The notes beneath the pieces were generated by a model that did no database searches, was not told the DNA's origin, and saw only the letters and a list, made by a program, of their open reading frames with translations. From Bacteroidota bacterium (GTDB taxonomy: Bacteria; Bacteroidota; Bacteroidia; NS11-12g; UBA955), in assembly GCA_947450015.1 (NCBI GenBank), contig CANFUB010000045.1, forward strand, positions 1-13,161: DNA of 13,161 bases, given 5' to 3'. A program made the translations under genes and the position numbers. Positions 12,724 through 13,161 of this stretch are shown in pieces. Positions within the stretch are counted from its first letter, which is position 1; each line of letters opens with the position of its first letter.

Positions 12724-13092
12724 ATGATACAAACAGAAAGTCGTTTAAAAGTAGCAGATAACAGCGGTGCAAAAGAAGTACTTTGCATACGTGTATTAGG
12801 TGGAACAAAAAGACGCTATGCATCTGTAGGTGATAAAATAGTTGTTGCAATCAAAACAGCTTTACCTTCAGGTGGTGTGAAAGCCGGTACTGTATCAAAA
12901 GCAGTTATAGTAAGAGTAAAAAAAGAAATCAGAAGACCTGATGGTTCTTATATCCGCTTCGATGAGAATTCATGCGTGTTGTTAAACGCATCAGATGAGC
13001 CAAGAGGAACAAGGATTTTTGGACCAGTAGCCCGCGAATTGCGCGATAAACAATTCATGAAAATCGTTTCATTAGCACCAGAAGTATTATAA
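12724..13092 (+). CDS. rplN: 50S ribosomal protein L14
   Basis: L14 forms part of the 50S face that contacts the 30S subunit (bridges B5 and B8) and binds the silencing factor RsfS. The 122-residue product is the exact family length. It begins MIQTESRLKVADNSGAKEVLCIRVLGG, and has VGDKIVVAIK (36-45) and the highly conserved RPDGSYIRFDENSCVLLN (71-88). It ends FGPVARELRDKQFMKIVSLAPEVL. The spacer to rpsQ is a single base and that to rplX 4 nt. No anomalies are seen. Confidence 0.98.
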   Translation: MIQTESRLKVADNSGAKEVLCIRVLGGTKRRYASVGDKIVVAIKTALPSGGVKAGTVSKAVIVRVKKEIRRPDGSYIRFDENSCVLLNASDEPRGTRIFGPVARELRDKQFMKIVSLAPEVL

Positions 13093-13096
13093 TCAG

Positions 13097-13161
13097 ATGA
13101 AAACAAACAAAAATTCACATATCACCAATAAAATTCACATCAAGAAAGGCGATAGCGTTAA
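13097..13161 (+). CDS. rplX: 50S ribosomal protein L24, N-terminal fragment
   Basis: The last 65 bases hold an ATG 4 nt after the rplN stop and 21 codons that run off the edge. The stretch KIHIKKGDSV (12-21) is the start of the KOW motif typical of L24 (K-KI-KGD-V). L24 is an assembly initiator of the 50S subunit at the tunnel exit. It is the expected next gene after rplN in this cluster. The N-terminus has about ten polar residues (MKTNKNSHITN) before the motif. Confidence 0.9.
   Translation, partial: MKTNKNSHITNKIHIKKGDSV

Noticed and set aside
1..13161. Mobile elements, CRISPR arrays, tRNA or rRNA genes, or a new defence system
   Set aside because: No terminal repeats, transposase, regular spaced repeats or RNA gene sequence could be found; nearly all DNA is filled by recognisable housekeeping genes.

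Overview
The window comes from the chromosome of a member of the Bacteroidota. Three things point there. The ribosomal operon promoter has the Bacteroidota form, TTTG - 19 nt - TACTTTTG (4540-4570). Most genes lack a Shine-Dalgarno sequence. The ribosomal cluster runs rpsL-rpsG-fusA-rpsJ with no tuf between fusA and rpsJ. DNA is AT-rich, and all 19 complete genes end in TAA. I cannot place it below phylum level with confidence.

Left part (1-4484): five genes in alternating orientation, so no long operon. A DUF4159-like exported protein runs off the left edge on the minus strand (1-107). It is divergent from fmt (183-1130, initiator tRNA formylation). Fmt converges on, and overlaps by 35 bp, a membrane-anchored TlpA/ResA-like thioredoxin (1096-1599, minus). 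That gene is divergent from an LpxH-like metallophosphoesterase (1753-2586), which converges with a 4-bp overlap on a large LTA-synthase/sulfatase-family membrane enzyme (2583-4484, minus). Several of these proteins act in or on the envelope: redox chemistry, lipid A type phosphoester chemistry and head-group transfer.

Right part (4540-13161): one long plus-strand translation operon. A strong promoter is followed by rpsL, rpsG, fusA, rpsJ, rplC, rplD, rplW, rplB, rpsS, rplV, rpsC, rplP, rpmC, rpsQ, rplN and the first 21 codons of rplX. Spacers are -1 to 6 nt, except 11 nt before fusA and 15 nt before rplP. Those two are also the only spacers that carry a good Shine-Dalgarno sequence. Together the genes make the 30S decoding centre and head (S12, S7, S10, S19, S3, S17), the 50S core and exit tunnel (L2, L3, L4, L22, L23, L29, L14, L16, L24) and the translocase EF-G.

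I found no mobile element, CRISPR array, tRNA or rRNA, and no convincing new system. The most interesting details are the two isolated Shine-Dalgarno sites, a 60-residue Gly/Arg/Asn/Asp-rich tail on S3, and -7-like boxes placed so that tlpA and the LpxH-like gene could be transcribed as leaderless mRNAs. Three starts were set by homology rather than by the longest open frame: fmt at 183, rplC at 7947 and rplV at 10598.
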